Made by a program: the position numbers and the translations under genes. Source: Corinectria fuckeliana (taxonomy: Eukaryota; Ascomycota; Sordariomycetes; Hypocreales; Nectriaceae). From it: a stretch of 54,716 bases of DNA. The notes beneath the pieces are model-generated. The model did no database searches. It worked only from the letters and a program-made list of their open reading frames with translations, and was not told the origin of the DNA. The stretch's first letter is position 1. Each line of letters begins with the position of its first letter. Below, piece by piece: positions 45,384 to 54,716 of the stretch. Location of the stretch: contig WPDH01000090.1 of the NCBI GenBank assembly GCA_019137255.1, forward strand, positions 1 through 54,716, written 5' to 3'.

Positions 45384-46755
45384 CTTTTTGGATTGGTGTA
45401 AACGGATCGAGTCTGTGAGGTATGATCGGGAGGGGATGTATTGCGGTTGACTTCGAGTACGGGTGATGCTTGGTGATATGAATGATCTTCTGAGAAACGA
45501 AGTGTTTGCTCGAGGACAACAGACAGCTACCCTTTGTAAAAGGCAGGTGCGGGGCATCACGCTGGACCTGCTCTATTGGGCCGGCGAGTTGACGGGAGGC
45601 AACACAGCTCTGGTCTCACCTTATGGCGGGGAACACTGGACAATGACGGCTATTGACGGCAACCAATGGAGTAAACCCGCGTGATGATTAGTCACTGGAA
45701 ATAAAGAGCAGTTCGTTTGGACAATAGCGCTTACATACAACGGCCGCGGTTTGGAAGCTCGGTCAGGTAAATAGATATCTACCTGTCTCCCTCAATAGTT
45801 AGTAGGCCCGATGCGTTTATTGAGTCATACTACTACTAGTACCTAGGTAGATACTATCCAGGTACTTAGACTACTACTAGTAAGTAGTAAAGTGGCCAGG
45901 TATCGCCTGGTGGCTGCCGGAGAAACACTTAATCATGTCTCCGGGCCCGCCTTCTCCGCCCCAGGCACCCCATGGCTGACAGCGCGACAGCCATCCCGGT
46001 TGATTAGTCACAAGGGTCGTGGACGCTTCTCTGCCCCTTGAAAGCTCTTCCTCTCCCCATCCCATTCTCCCCTTTACATCGTCGCCGCTCCTTCGCCTTC
46101 GCCTTCGCACCCCGACAACGCTTCAAAGGCAGCTTTTTGGCTGTGGTTCCTACGCTTTTGTTTGGCGAACTGTTCTGCTCCGACCTAACCACCGCGACGT
46201 GCTATCCGTTCTCCTCGACAACGATCAAATTCCCCGCACATTTGCGGCACACCGACCGTTTGCTTGCAAGCCTCATATCTTGCGCGCTTCATCAGCCTGC
46301 TCTCGAAGGTGCAGTCAATAGGGCGACTAGCTAACTCCGAGGTTGCGGGTACAGTGGTTATCGAATCGTGGTGACTGGAAAGTGAGGTGGAGCTCGGGTT
46401 GTCTTTCCTTATTAGCTTTGGCCAGCTGTACTCCTTATTCGTTGCGCCCTTTGACCCTATTGCCACTATTGTTCCCTCCAAGTACAATCAGAATTGATTA
46501 TTTCGTTCACCTTGAGAGTTGAGAGAGGCACGCGAGTGCAAGAAAACGAAACAAAGATTCCCCTCTTTTCAAACACAAAACAAACCATCATTACTTATTT
46601 AGTGCTCTGTGCGGACGAGTCGCTGCGGCACTCTCACATCATCATCATCATCACCATCGCGACTTGTGGTGTCTTGATATTCGACATCTTACTGCTGCCG
46701 CTTAGTTGTGCTCTCTTAGCATCCCGTAGGAAGCAGTCAGCACACTTCGATCACA
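45384..46755. promoter_or_regulatory. Divergent intergenic region (Dug1 / Mpe1)
   Basis: This 1.4-kb region lies between two divergent start codons and includes the possible N-terminal extension of the dipeptidase up to 45560. A cluster of TAGGTACCTAG-like words sits at 45836-45880. The right half is a pyrimidine-rich leader of the next gene, with a CAT-triplet tract near 46638. I see no separate gene. Confidence 0.5.
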
Positions 46756-48779
46756 ATGACGTCTTCCGTCTTTTTCAAGTTCAAGTCTCAGAGAGAGCCG
46801 ACCCGAGTTGAGTTCGATGGCACCGGTATCTCCGTCTTCGAGCTCAAGCGGGAAATTATCACCAAAAGCGGACTGGGTGACGGTACCGATTTCGACCTCT
46901 TCATATACACCGACGACAATAGTGAAGGTAAGATACCCAGGCAGTCGACGAGCCCGAACAATGCTAATCCTCCCCTAGAATACGATGATGACACAACCAT
47001 CATTCCCAGATCAACAACAGTAATTGCTCGTCGCCAACCTGCGCTCAAGTCAGGTGCGGGTCGTGCTGCCCGTTATGTCACCGGAAAGATGCCTGTGACG
47101 GCTAAGAATGCCGGGCGTAAAGAACAGGCAGCGAAAGCGTCTGCGTCGAAAGCCACCTCCAATGCGATTAGCCAGATGAACAACGCCATGACCGAGGAGG
47201 AAAAGATGGCGGCCATGTTCGCGGCACAGACAGAACAGTGGTCTGCGCAGCAAGAGGAGATGTCACAGTAAGTCGATTTACAAGGAGGTCGTACATGAAA
47301 TACTAACCTTGCCCTAGTCAAACACCAGTTTTCAAGGCCGGTCAAAAGAGACCAGCTAACGTCCCGGATCACGACCCTCCAAATGGCTACATCTGCTATC
47401 GGTGTGGCAACAAAGGTCACTGGATTCAGCTGTGTCCTACCAACGACGACCCCGAGTTTGACAACCGTCCCCGGGTCAAGCGAACTACTGGCATTCCTCG
47501 CTCCTTCCTACAGAAAGTGGACAAGTCGGTTATTCTTGCTCAGGCTGAGGGAGATGAATCGAAGCGCCCTTCTGGTATCATGGTCAATGCTGAAGGAGAC
47601 TTCGTCATCGCTGAACCAGACAAGGCATCTTGGGAGCAGTTCCAGGCAAAGGCCAAGACTTCTTCTACTGCCAAGGCACCCTTGGCTGAAGACAAGGTGG
47701 TTCAAGAGCTGGGCTTGGTGTGCTCGATTGACAAGAAGATGTTCATAGAACCAATGAAGACACCGTGCTGCCAGAAGACCTTTTGTAATGATTGCATCAC
47801 CAATGCTCTCATCGAAAGCGACTTCGTCTGCCCTGCCTGCCAGACAGAAGGTGTGCTGATTGATGACCTTCAGTCGGATGAGGAGACATCGAAAAAGATT
47901 CAGGACTACCTGAGGGAGAAGGAAGCTAACAAGACTCCTCCACCTGCATCCCCCAAGGCATCGGGAGAAGGGAGCACAGGAGAGAAGCTCGACGAGAAGC
48001 TATCTGAATCCTCGAATGTCAAGGCTGATGAAAAATTGGAAGGGGATGCAGCGGAGAAGCCGAGGGATTCCCCAGGCAAAGACAGTACGAAATCGCCAGC
48101 TTCACAAACAGCTTCCGTAAAGTCCCCACCAACAGGTCCTAAGAGTCTCATTGCCACTCAAACCGCAGAAGAGAAGCAAGCAGATACCACCAAGTTGGAG
48201 GAGGCAAACTCCAAGAAGCGACCCGCTGACGACGTACTGGATAACCCAAGAATCCCCAAGGGGCCCAAGGCCATGCAAAACCAGCAGGCGCAAAACATGA
48301 TGCCCACCATGATGAATGGCATGCCCGGGATGAACATGGGTATGAACATGATGTTCAACGGCATGCCGATGATGCCCAACATGATGGGTATGCCCAACAT
48401 GGGGAACATGAACATGGGTATGGGAATGCCCATGATGGGTATGCCTGGCATGATGGGCATGCCTGACTTCCAGGGAATGAATGGAGGATTTGGGGGGATG
48501 AACGGCTGGGGCATGGGGATGAATGGCAACGGGATGAACGGCAACATGGGAAGCATGAATCCAGCCATGAACGGAGGCATGAATGGGGGGGTGGGCGGAG
48601 GGATGCCTGGAGGCATGAATCCAAGCATGAATGGCGGTATGAACGGTCACCAAAGCGGCAACTTTTCACAAGGCGGCAACGGCAACGACGATGACGCATA
48701 CTTCCGCAAGCCCGTGAACCCCCATCGTCACCAGAACAAGCAGCGAAGAGTCCGACCCAGCGATTACCGCGAGCTGTGA
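46756..48779 (+). CDS. mpe1: Cleavage and polyadenylation factor subunit Mpe1 (RBBP6-like)
   Basis: The exons are 46756-46927, 46979-47267 and 47318-48779, giving 640 aa. Mpe1 activates 3'-end cleavage and polyadenylation of mRNA in the CPF complex and has ubiquitin-ligase-like features. Domains in order are a ubiquitin-like DWNN domain (1 to about 78, starting MTSSVFFKFKSQ), a CCHC zinc knuckle at 180-193 (CYRCGNKGHWIQLC), and a RING/U-box-like finger at about 289-328 (CSIDKK, CCQKTFCNDCI, CPAC). A Lys/Glu/Ser/Pro-rich region follows, then a Met/Gly/Asn/Pro-rich repeat region (about 481-602). The first intron is 51 nt, in frame and stop-free; splicing gives SEEYDDDT. The start context is tcacaATGAC. 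The domain order is diagnostic. This is the second 3'-end processing gene here, after pab2. Confidence 0.95.
48296..48660 (+). repeat. Degenerate Met-Gly-Asn-Pro codon repeat in mpe1
   Basis: This coding stretch repeats ATG with GGC, GGG, AAC and CCC codons. It encodes strings such as NGMPGMNMGMNMMFNGM. The repeat is probably a disordered, sticky tail and may vary in length between strains. Confidence 0.8.
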
Positions 48780-49397
48780 GCCAAGAGCTGGCCGTGGCTT
48801 TGTGTGACTTTGATTTCGTCACGGTGCTTCACTTGCTCTCACGATGTGTCTTCCGCCAGCCACGCCACGCGTACATGTGGCCATCTTTCCGCATTTTAGA
48901 GGGTGCCGTTTTTTCTGGATTAAGGGTCTGGAAGTGTTACTATTTTGTTGCTGCGTGTTTCCCGCCAGGTCGGGCGGAAGAGGGCGTTCGGAGGAAGGCC
49001 TTCCCGGAAGGGAGAGGGTAGCGGAGGGTGGCATTATTTCTTCATGTATTATCTGGGGTTCTGGAATAAGGGGGGGATGTTCTCATGGTTCATGGCTCAA
49101 AGGGAGATGGCAAATTTGCTTGCGAGGAAAGTTTGAGCGACTCGCATAGTTAGATTCAAACAGCTAGGCAAATCAAGAACCGAATGTGACCAAGCTGGGT
49201 ATTTCCTCGGGACCCCAAATGTGCAATATACGTCTCGTAAAAAGTGATCAATCCTCATGACATTAACTCCAGGCCTCCATGCCGACTCCCTCCCTGTACA
49301 GTGATTTATGTTTTACATCATCTGACAGTCCCAAAGCTTGCCTCGTCATCGTATCTATCTCATCGTAACTTTTAACTTGAAAGGATGCCCTTCCTTT
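48780..49397. other. Convergent intergenic region (Mpe1 / Get3)
   Basis: This 618-bp region lies between two stop codons and should hold both 3' untranslated regions. I see no gene. Confidence 0.6.
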
Positions 49398-50493
49398 TTA
49401 CTCAGGGGGGACGTATGGCGTGACGAGCATCTCGCTAAACTTCTCGAGCTTGTCCTTGCCGCGGACCTCCTCGACCAGTAGGGGCATCTTGACGACGTTG
49501 AAGTCCTCGGCGTAAAGCTCTTCGTACTGGTCGAGGTACTTGCGCTGCATCTTGCGACGGGCGCCGCACTGCTCGCAGTCGCTCTCCTTCCTGGGGAAGA
49601 GGAGCTGGTTGACGACGATGGAGTGTGTGTCGATGCCGTAGCCGGCGAGCTCCTGGATCATGCGCTCCGTCTCGTAGAGGCTGAGGAACTCGGCGATGCA
49701 GACGCAGACGAAGGTGGTGAGGTCGGCATCCTTGAACTGGGTGTTGACCTCGGAGATGGTCTCGCGCAGCGACTCGAGCTTCTCCGTCATCTCGCCGAGG
49801 CTCTGGCCGTTGGGCAGGGCGCCGTTGCTGCCGAGGAAGCCGTTGAGCAGGGGCCCGTACTGCGAGGAGAGCTGGGAGATCTTGGCCAGGGCCTTTTCGA
49901 GGACGGAGGGGAACTGAAGGAAGCGGAGGGTGTGGCCGGTGGGGGCGGTGTCGAAGATGATGGTCTCGTAGGAGAGGGACTTGACCTGCTTGAGGACTTC
50001 GGCGAAGGACATGGCCTCATCGATGCCGGGAATCTAGTTGGGGGGGTCAAAAGTCAGCAACCGGCTTGAGAGGGGATTTGTGAGGGCATGGGTTGAGAAA
50101 ACGAACCGCAAAGGCGAGATCCTGGACCATGCCGCCGAGCCCGCCTCCGGGGGCATTGACGTCATCGGCGTCGGCCTGGCCGGCGAGGAGGTCCTGCATG
50201 CTGCCGTTGGGGTCGATCTCCATGGCGCTGAGGTTGTCGAAGCCGTTGATGAGGCGGGCCTCCTTGCCGAACTTCTGGGCGAAGGCGTCGGAGAGGTTGT
50301 GGGCGGGGTCGGTGGAGATGAGGAGGACGGAGCGGCGGACGCGGGCGAGTTGGATGGCGAGGGAGCACGAGGTGGTGGTCTTGCCGACGCCGCCCTTGCC
50401 GCCGACGAAGATCCAGCGGAGGCTGCGCTGGTCGAGGAGGGATTGGAGGGAGGGCTCGAGGGCGTCCTCGGCGGAGACGACGGCGGCTGACAT
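49398..50493 (-). CDS. get3: ATPase Get3 (Arr4/TRC40), tail-anchored protein targeting factor
   Basis: The exons on the minus strand are 50493-50107 and 50033-49398, giving 340 aa. Get3 is a cytosolic dimeric ATPase that carries tail-anchored membrane proteins to the ER receptor Get1/Get2. The deviant Walker A GGKGGVGKTT is at 31-40. Switch I has STDPAHNLSDAF and switch II has DTAPTGHTLRFLQFP. The methionine/helix-rich client-binding region (about 190-215) follows, and the zinc-binding pair Cys282/Cys285 lies in CEQCGARRK. The 73-nt intron joins DLAFA to IPGIDEAMSF. The end VTPYVPPE is typical. Nothing is missing. Confidence 0.96.
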
Positions 50494-51719
50494 GGTCGAG
50501 GAGGTGGTGAGAGGCGGGAAACGGAGGAGGAGAACGCGATGGAGGAGAAGAAGGGAGAGGGGAGAGAAATGAGGGAGAGAAGAGGGAGGGAAGAGCAGGG
50601 GGGAGGAGAAGACGAGGCTAGACGAAGAGCGACGAGATACAGCAGGGTTGGGATTCAAGTTGGAAGCGTGGTGTTGTCGTCGTCCCGAATCTAACTCGGT
50701 ATGTTCTAGAAGCTCACAGTCCTTGGTGGAGTTGGCAAAAAGCGGGTTGGCAGGCGTTGGCTTGGGGCAGAGCTTGCTGGATTTGGAGGGGCATTGCCAA
50801 GAAGGATGACGGCTGTGCCCCTCCAAGAGACAGTCAGAAATACCAGGCCATTGGCTAAGACAAGTTTCTATGCCCAGCTAAATTTTGTCACAGCTCCAAT
50901 ATACCTAGGACTCGACGGACCCCTGAAGATGGACGCTGTCAGATGCTACGCCTCCTCCCAATATATATCACGACAGCTCTAATTTAGTAACTCCTGCAGG
51001 TCCCCGGCCACTCCTCAAACCTCAACCAGTTACCCGCCTACCTAGTAGTCGCCTTGGCAGTCCTGCGCCACCAGCCATTAGAACATCCAGGTCTGTTTCG
51101 TCCTCCGGCCAGCGGGGCCCGCTCCAAGCTCCCAGGCCGGCCCCGTCCACGGAAGAGGGGGCGGCGAGCGGCGTGCAGCGCATGGGCAGCCGCTGGATCG
51201 GGCTTGGCTTGCGCTGGGCTGGGCTGAGCAGAGCTGAGCTGGGCACCACTGCGTGCACTGCGTGGCTGCGAGCTGTTCACCGTGGGCTGAGGGTGCTCAT
51301 GTTGGGCTGCGTAGGACTGACGGACTGACGGACTGACGGACTGACGGACTGGCTGGCTGGCTGGCTGGCTGGGTAGGTCGGTAGGTGCTGATGGGTTCAC
51401 TGCCAGCTACCTATGATTACTAGACCTGCCTTACTCACTATTTACATTACCTTGGCATTCCCTTCCCTTCCCTTCCCTTCTCACCTCCTACCTCTCCAGA
51501 CAATAATACACCGCCAAGGCTAGCAACAACTGTCTGTTTTGCGTCCTTTTGCCCTTCTCCCTACAACCCGGCCACAAGTCGTTGGAGCTGTTTTCTCTCT
51601 TTCTTCCCTCCATAGCCCCCCCACCTTTAAACGTCGACGCTCCCACCACGTCGCACCGGCACAACCACAACCACGACTCCCACCTTCTAGAAAGCGCAAA
51701 AGGCGATCGAACCCGCGCC
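50494..51719. promoter_or_regulatory. Divergent intergenic region (Get3 / HIU hydrolase)
   Basis: These 1.2 kb hold the promoters of both flanking genes. Features are a purine-rich leader next to get3, a CCTACCTAGTAGTC word at 51037-51050, tandem GACTGACG and GGCT repeats (51315-51370), and a CCCTT tract (about 51460-51482). There is no other gene. Confidence 0.55.
51315..51370. repeat. Two adjoining tandem repeats
   Basis: Four and a half copies of GACTGACG (51315-51350) run directly into five copies of GGCT (51351-51370). The second unit could derive from the first by slippage, since both share the GACT/GGCT core. Confidence 0.9.
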
Positions 51720-52148
51720 ATGGCCTCCTCCTCCGCCGGCAAAGACCCCATCACCTGCCACGTCCTCGACACCACGGCCGGCCGCCCCGCCAAGGGCATC
51801 CGCGTGCGGCTCGAGGGCGGCGCCGCAGCCTCCTCGTCGCCGTCGCACGCGCAGCCCAAGACGTTCGAGTCCATCACCGACGACGACGGCCGCATCCTCG
51901 CCTGGCTGCCCTACAGCTCCGACCAGGCCGCCGGCGAGGTCCCCGTCTACACCCTCAACGACGTCCTCAGCGGCGGCCCCGCCGGCCCCTCCCGCTGGAC
52001 CCTGCGCTTCGACACCGCCGCCTACTTCGGCGAGGACAACACCTTCTTCCCCGAGGTCACCGTCACCTTCCGCGTCGACGAGGGCCAGACCTACCATGTG
52101 CCCTTGCTGCTGAGCCCCTATAGCTACACCACCTACCGGGGCAGCTAG
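51720..52148 (+). CDS. 5-hydroxyisourate hydrolase (transthyretin-like)
   Basis: This is a single exon of 142 aa. It hydrolyses 5-hydroxyisourate, the product of urate oxidase, to OHCU in purine breakdown. The signature blocks are present: the N-terminal ITCHVLDTTAGRPAKGIRV, the central LRFDTAAYF, the block FFPEVTVTF and the C-terminal tetrapeptide YRGS, which distinguishes this enzyme from true transthyretin. The Met at 51720 has a good context (gcgccATGGC). An in-frame frame upstream to 51549 looks like leader. Third codon positions are almost all C or G, more so than in neighbours. There is a Ser/Ala-rich insert (AAASSSPSHAQPK) after the first strand. No other urate pathway gene is in the window. 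Confidence 0.94.
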   Translation: MASSSAGKDPITCHVLDTTAGRPAKGIRVRLEGGAAASSSPSHAQPKTFESITDDDGRILAWLPYSSDQAAGEVPVYTLNDVLSGGPAGPSRWTLRFDTAAYFGEDNTFFPEVTVTFRVDEGQTYHVPLLLSPYSYTTYRGS

Positions 52149-52653
52149 ACGTCCTAGGATCGACATGCACAGCGGCCTTCAGCTGCGAGGGGAGGGGACG
52201 ACTGGAGACCAATGACTTTAAGCTCCATTCCGTCAAGGATTGCGATTTGGCAAGGGTTGATCATGCATGGTATTTACTCGGGAAGAAAACGATTATCATG
52301 ACAATAGCGATGATGGTGGTTTAAGTTAGCTATTTCATCAAACAATTTCCTAATCAGGCACTGCCTAGCCACCTAGCCCAACATGTACGTGTTCGTGTTC
52401 GGCCCTTTGCCCTTCCAGAGGGACAGTAAGTCCCGTGTTTTTGTTCCCATAATGCCAGGGAAATCTAACACAGAGAGGGCCTGCGTTCCCCTCTCCCCTT
52501 CCGCCTGCCAATAAAACTCCACGCTTTCCAAGACAGATAAAAGAGAGAAAGTGATTGGTTCAGTGTAAAGATTGCGGTCGTTTCAAGTCGTGTGCCGTTA
52601 CGGTTTCCACCGCGTCGTCGTAATGTTAGGTCGTCCAAGCCTCTATCCCGTGT
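52149..52653. other. Convergent intergenic region
   Basis: This 505-bp region lies between the stop codons of the HIU hydrolase gene (+) and the next gene (-). I see nothing recognisable beyond presumed 3' ends. Confidence 0.55.
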
Positions 52654-53199
52654 TCATTGCTTTCTCCATTTCCGTAGAAAGTCCTTCTTAGAGCGGTGTA
52701 AGGGAATGTCGGGCGAGGTGGGTGGCGTTTCTTCGTCCCTCCGTGACGCGATGCTATCGGTTTCGTCCTTGGAGTACCGCATGCTCGACATGGACGGGCT
52801 AACGGCCTTGAGGCTCTCTGAATCGGCGACGTCGGTGTTGACGAGGGACAGAACGCTGTAGAGGGCTTCGGACTGTGGCGAGATGCGGCCGTGGTTGGTG
52901 GTGAGCCGCTTCTTCCTGAGGAACGAACGTCGGCTTCGGCTGAGTGCTCTCTCGGGACTGACGTCTTCTTGGCTGATGCAGGCGTTTGGTGATTGGTCTG
53001 CGTCGGGGTGAGGAAGCGTGGTGTTGCGGACTGGAAGACGAGTCAGTTTGCGAATTCGCGATGAGACCAACAAGTAGAACGAACAGTCGTTGAAGGGCTC
53101 AGGGAAGCCCGTGTCTCGGGGCTCCCGCCGTCGAGGCTTGGTGGTAGGGCTCGGCGACATGATTTGGATCCGGGGTACGGATTTAGAGTGGGCCACCAT
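52654..53199 (-). CDS. Unrecognised small basic protein with a duplicated FLRK motif
   Basis: I do not recognise a family. The frame is open for 181 aa from the Met at 53199 (ctcaATGG). A likely intron at 53031-53084 (donor gttcgt, branch actgac, acceptor ttccag, 54 nt, in frame) would give 163 aa from exons 53199-53085 and 53030-52654. The protein is Ser/Arg/Lys-rich. Two related basic motifs occur: RSRRSFLRKKR in the middle and RSKKDFLRKWR at the C-terminus, separated by a Ser-rich acidic stretch (SEALYSVLSLVNTDVADSES and later SPSMSSMRYSKDETDS). There is no signal peptide and no membrane segment after splicing. It could be a disordered regulatory protein. Coding status rests on frame length, start context and motif symmetry only. 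Confidence 0.5.
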   Translation of the reverse strand: MVAHSKSVPRIQIMSPSPTTKPRRREPRDTGFPEPFNDCSFYLLVSSRIRKLTRLPVRNTTLPHPDADQSPNACISQEDVSPERALSRSRRSFLRKKRLTTNHGRISPQSEALYSVLSLVNTDVADSESLKAVSPSMSSMRYSKDETDSIASRRDEETPPTSPDIPLHRSKKDFLRKWRKQ

Positions 53200-54670
53200 T
53201 GAGTTGGTGTGTTTAGTTGTTTTTTATGGGTGATGAAAAGAAGGAAAAAATGGTCGTCGAGTGAGGTTGACGAAGGCAGCGAGATGAGGGTGAGGCACTG
53301 AATCACTCACTCTCAAATCGCCGAATGGGGCAAGTACATATGATGTGGACTCGTGTAAGCGCGATGCCACTTTGGTCACCAAGCAACAAAGCCACAATGG
53401 CTGCAGAAATGGTCGTGTCAGAGAAAGTGACAGGTCTAAAAGAGAATCGGCCACTCGATGAGGATGATGAAGGAGAAGAAGGGATTGGTATAGTAGTGTT
53501 CCCAGGTGGGAAACCCGAAGACGCAAGGTAGCCTAAGCCAAGGTTTGCAATTTGGAGTTTGATTCTTTGCTCGGAGAAATTAAAGTCGTTAGGGGGATTG
53601 GGATGAGATTGGGATGGGGGAGAGGGGGCTCGAGAAGAGGGTCAAGCCAGGGTTTCTTATGAACAGTGAGCTGCAGCGATGCGGTCGGTTATTCGGGACT
53701 GGGCGAAGACTGGAGGTTTTGTCTGGCCACTCGATGCGGCTTGGCTCTCGCCATCCGGCACATAAGCCAAGAAAACAAAACGCGGGACGGTCTGCGTGGC
53801 GTTGTGCCGCAGCCCGAGCGACTGGGCGAGACAGAACCCAGGCCAAGCAGAAACTACGAATTACGTCGTAGAGTCTGTGCATAACCGACAGGGATGAGGG
53901 GAGGTATTATGTACTTATGTACCGGTATGTATGACGAGGGACAAGAAGCAGCGACGAGAACTCACCTCGAGTAATGGTCCTAGGGTCTCCAGCGGTCCCA
54001 AATTCCCGTCCCAACGGATCCTAGGGTCAGCCCAGTCGAGGCCCAGTGGCTGATGAGGCTCGGCGCTGAGATGGAGCTACACCCACCCGCTGTAACTAAC
54101 GGAGGAGGCGCACTGGCGTCGTCAACTGTGAGGAGGAGTCGGGGGACCTCGCTTGGCGCTTGGCGACTGATTTGTTGGGCGCGCGAGTCGCGAAACAGCG
54201 ACAAGAAACAGCGCTCCACGTTCCACGTTCCAAGTCTTGCGCCTCGTCAAACGAGCTGAGAGGGCGTCAAACGTGCTCGATAGACTTCGGGCGAAGACAG
54301 ACAACCAACGCAACACATCAATAGCAGAACAAGGAAAAGCAACCCCACAAAGCGAGTCTGCCTGGTCCGGGGTGGGCTATGGCATTTATACGAAGTAAAT
54401 ACTGCCAGGCTTTCACAGAAATCCGCTCCCCCCTGTGCATCTTGGGGTTCCCTCCAGGTTCCAGTGGGCAGCAATGCCCCGCCAGCGCCCGGTTGATGAT
54501 CATTCCCCTCCGGCCAGCCGGGCACGGCACATGACGATAGCGCCTACCTAGTAGGCGTGCAGGCCGGTGTCTCGCAGGCGGGAGTGTTAGTGGCCACCTA
54601 GCCAAGTTACTCATTGCCAACAACACCGGGCATCGGGCGTCCCCCAGCTGCGAACCACACTCGGGTTTTA
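53200..54670. other. Intergenic region at the right end
   Basis: The part next to 53200 is the presumed promoter of the small basic protein gene. The rest has only short frames with random-looking products. A CCTACCTAGTAGGCG palindromic word lies at about 54545-54558. I see no supportable gene. Confidence 0.5.
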
Positions 54671-54716
54671 AGTCCCCCCCCCCACTTATGGACCGCCCCC
54701 CCTTCTAGACCACCTT
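54671..54716 (+). mobile_element. Left end of a second copy of the pogo/Fot1-like transposon family (truncated by the window)
   Basis: These last 46 bases start AGT plus a run of C, then ACTTATGGACCG and TTCTAGACCACCTT. They match the terminal repeat at 14597 apart from a few substitutions (ACTTCTGGACCA there) and run lengths. A TA lies just outside (54669-54670). The orientation implies that the element body continues right of the window. Confidence 0.88.

Noticed and set aside
51315..51370. CRISPR-like array
   Set aside because: The units are 8 and 4 bases with no spacers, so this is a simple tandem repeat.
1..54716. tRNA, rRNA or secondary-metabolite genes
   Set aside because: I saw no cloverleaf with A and B boxes outside coding sequence, no rRNA blocks, and no polyketide synthase, NRPS, terpene or P450 motifs.

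Overview
This window is nuclear DNA of a filamentous ascomycete (Pezizomycotina). The protein sequences look like Sordariomycetes, and Hypocreales is my best guess, which is an inference. The supporting signs are short 50-160 nt spliceosomal introns with GT..AG ends and CTAAC/CTGAC branch sites, dense genes on both strands, housekeeping proteins of fungal type, and AT-rich blocks with the C-to-T / G-to-A decay typical of repeat-induced point mutation (RIP). I recognise no tRNA, rRNA, CRISPR array, telomere repeat or secondary-metabolite cluster.

Layout: 1-3905 is an extremely AT-rich, CpG-poor decayed repeat block holding a 215-bp inverted repeat and a 108-bp direct repeat. 5380-6287 (+) encodes complex I subunit PSST/NDUFS7. 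7416-10140 (-) is the NEDD4/Rsp5 HECT ubiquitin ligase. 10141-13464 has no gene I can support. 13465-14172 (-) is nuclear poly(A)-binding protein Pab2/PABPN1. 14597-16444 is a DNA transposon with perfect 47-bp terminal inverted repeats, TA target duplication and a RIP-riddled pogo/Fot1-type transposase. The same terminal repeat appears again at the last 46 bases of the window. 16922-17659 (-) is a small conserved-looking protein that may be a fungal HAPSTR1/C16orf72 relative. 18582-22158 (+) is an ISWI chromatin remodeller. 22669-23907 (-) is eIF3i. 25582-28684 (+) is trifunctional C1-tetrahydrofolate synthase.

30174-32466 (+) is the SNF1/AMPK catalytic subunit, 33328-35198 (-) isocitrate lyase and 38385-40781 (-) neutral trehalase, so three carbon-source/starvation genes sit within about 10.6 kb. 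42513-43253 (-) is a Yippee/Moh1 zinc protein, 43891-45383 (-) an M20 Cys-Gly dipeptidase (Dug1 type), 46756-48779 (+) the cleavage/polyadenylation factor Mpe1/RBBP6, 49398-50493 (-) the tail-anchored-protein ATPase Get3, 51720-52148 (+) 5-hydroxyisourate hydrolase, and 52654-53199 (-) an unrecognised small basic protein with a duplicated motif.

Exon structures were assembled by hand from GT..AG junctions that restore family-conserved protein sequence. For the multi-exon genes the total length comes out divisible by three. The genes are independent eukaryotic transcription units, not operons. Functionally they are mostly core housekeeping: respiration, ubiquitination, RNA 3'-end processing (Pab2 and Mpe1), chromatin, translation, one-carbon metabolism and carbon-source response. 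The unusual parts are the transposon and RIP blocks, introns that cut active-site codons, several stop-free introns whose length is a multiple of three, and two little-characterised proteins. I saw no clear evidence of a wholly new multi-gene system.
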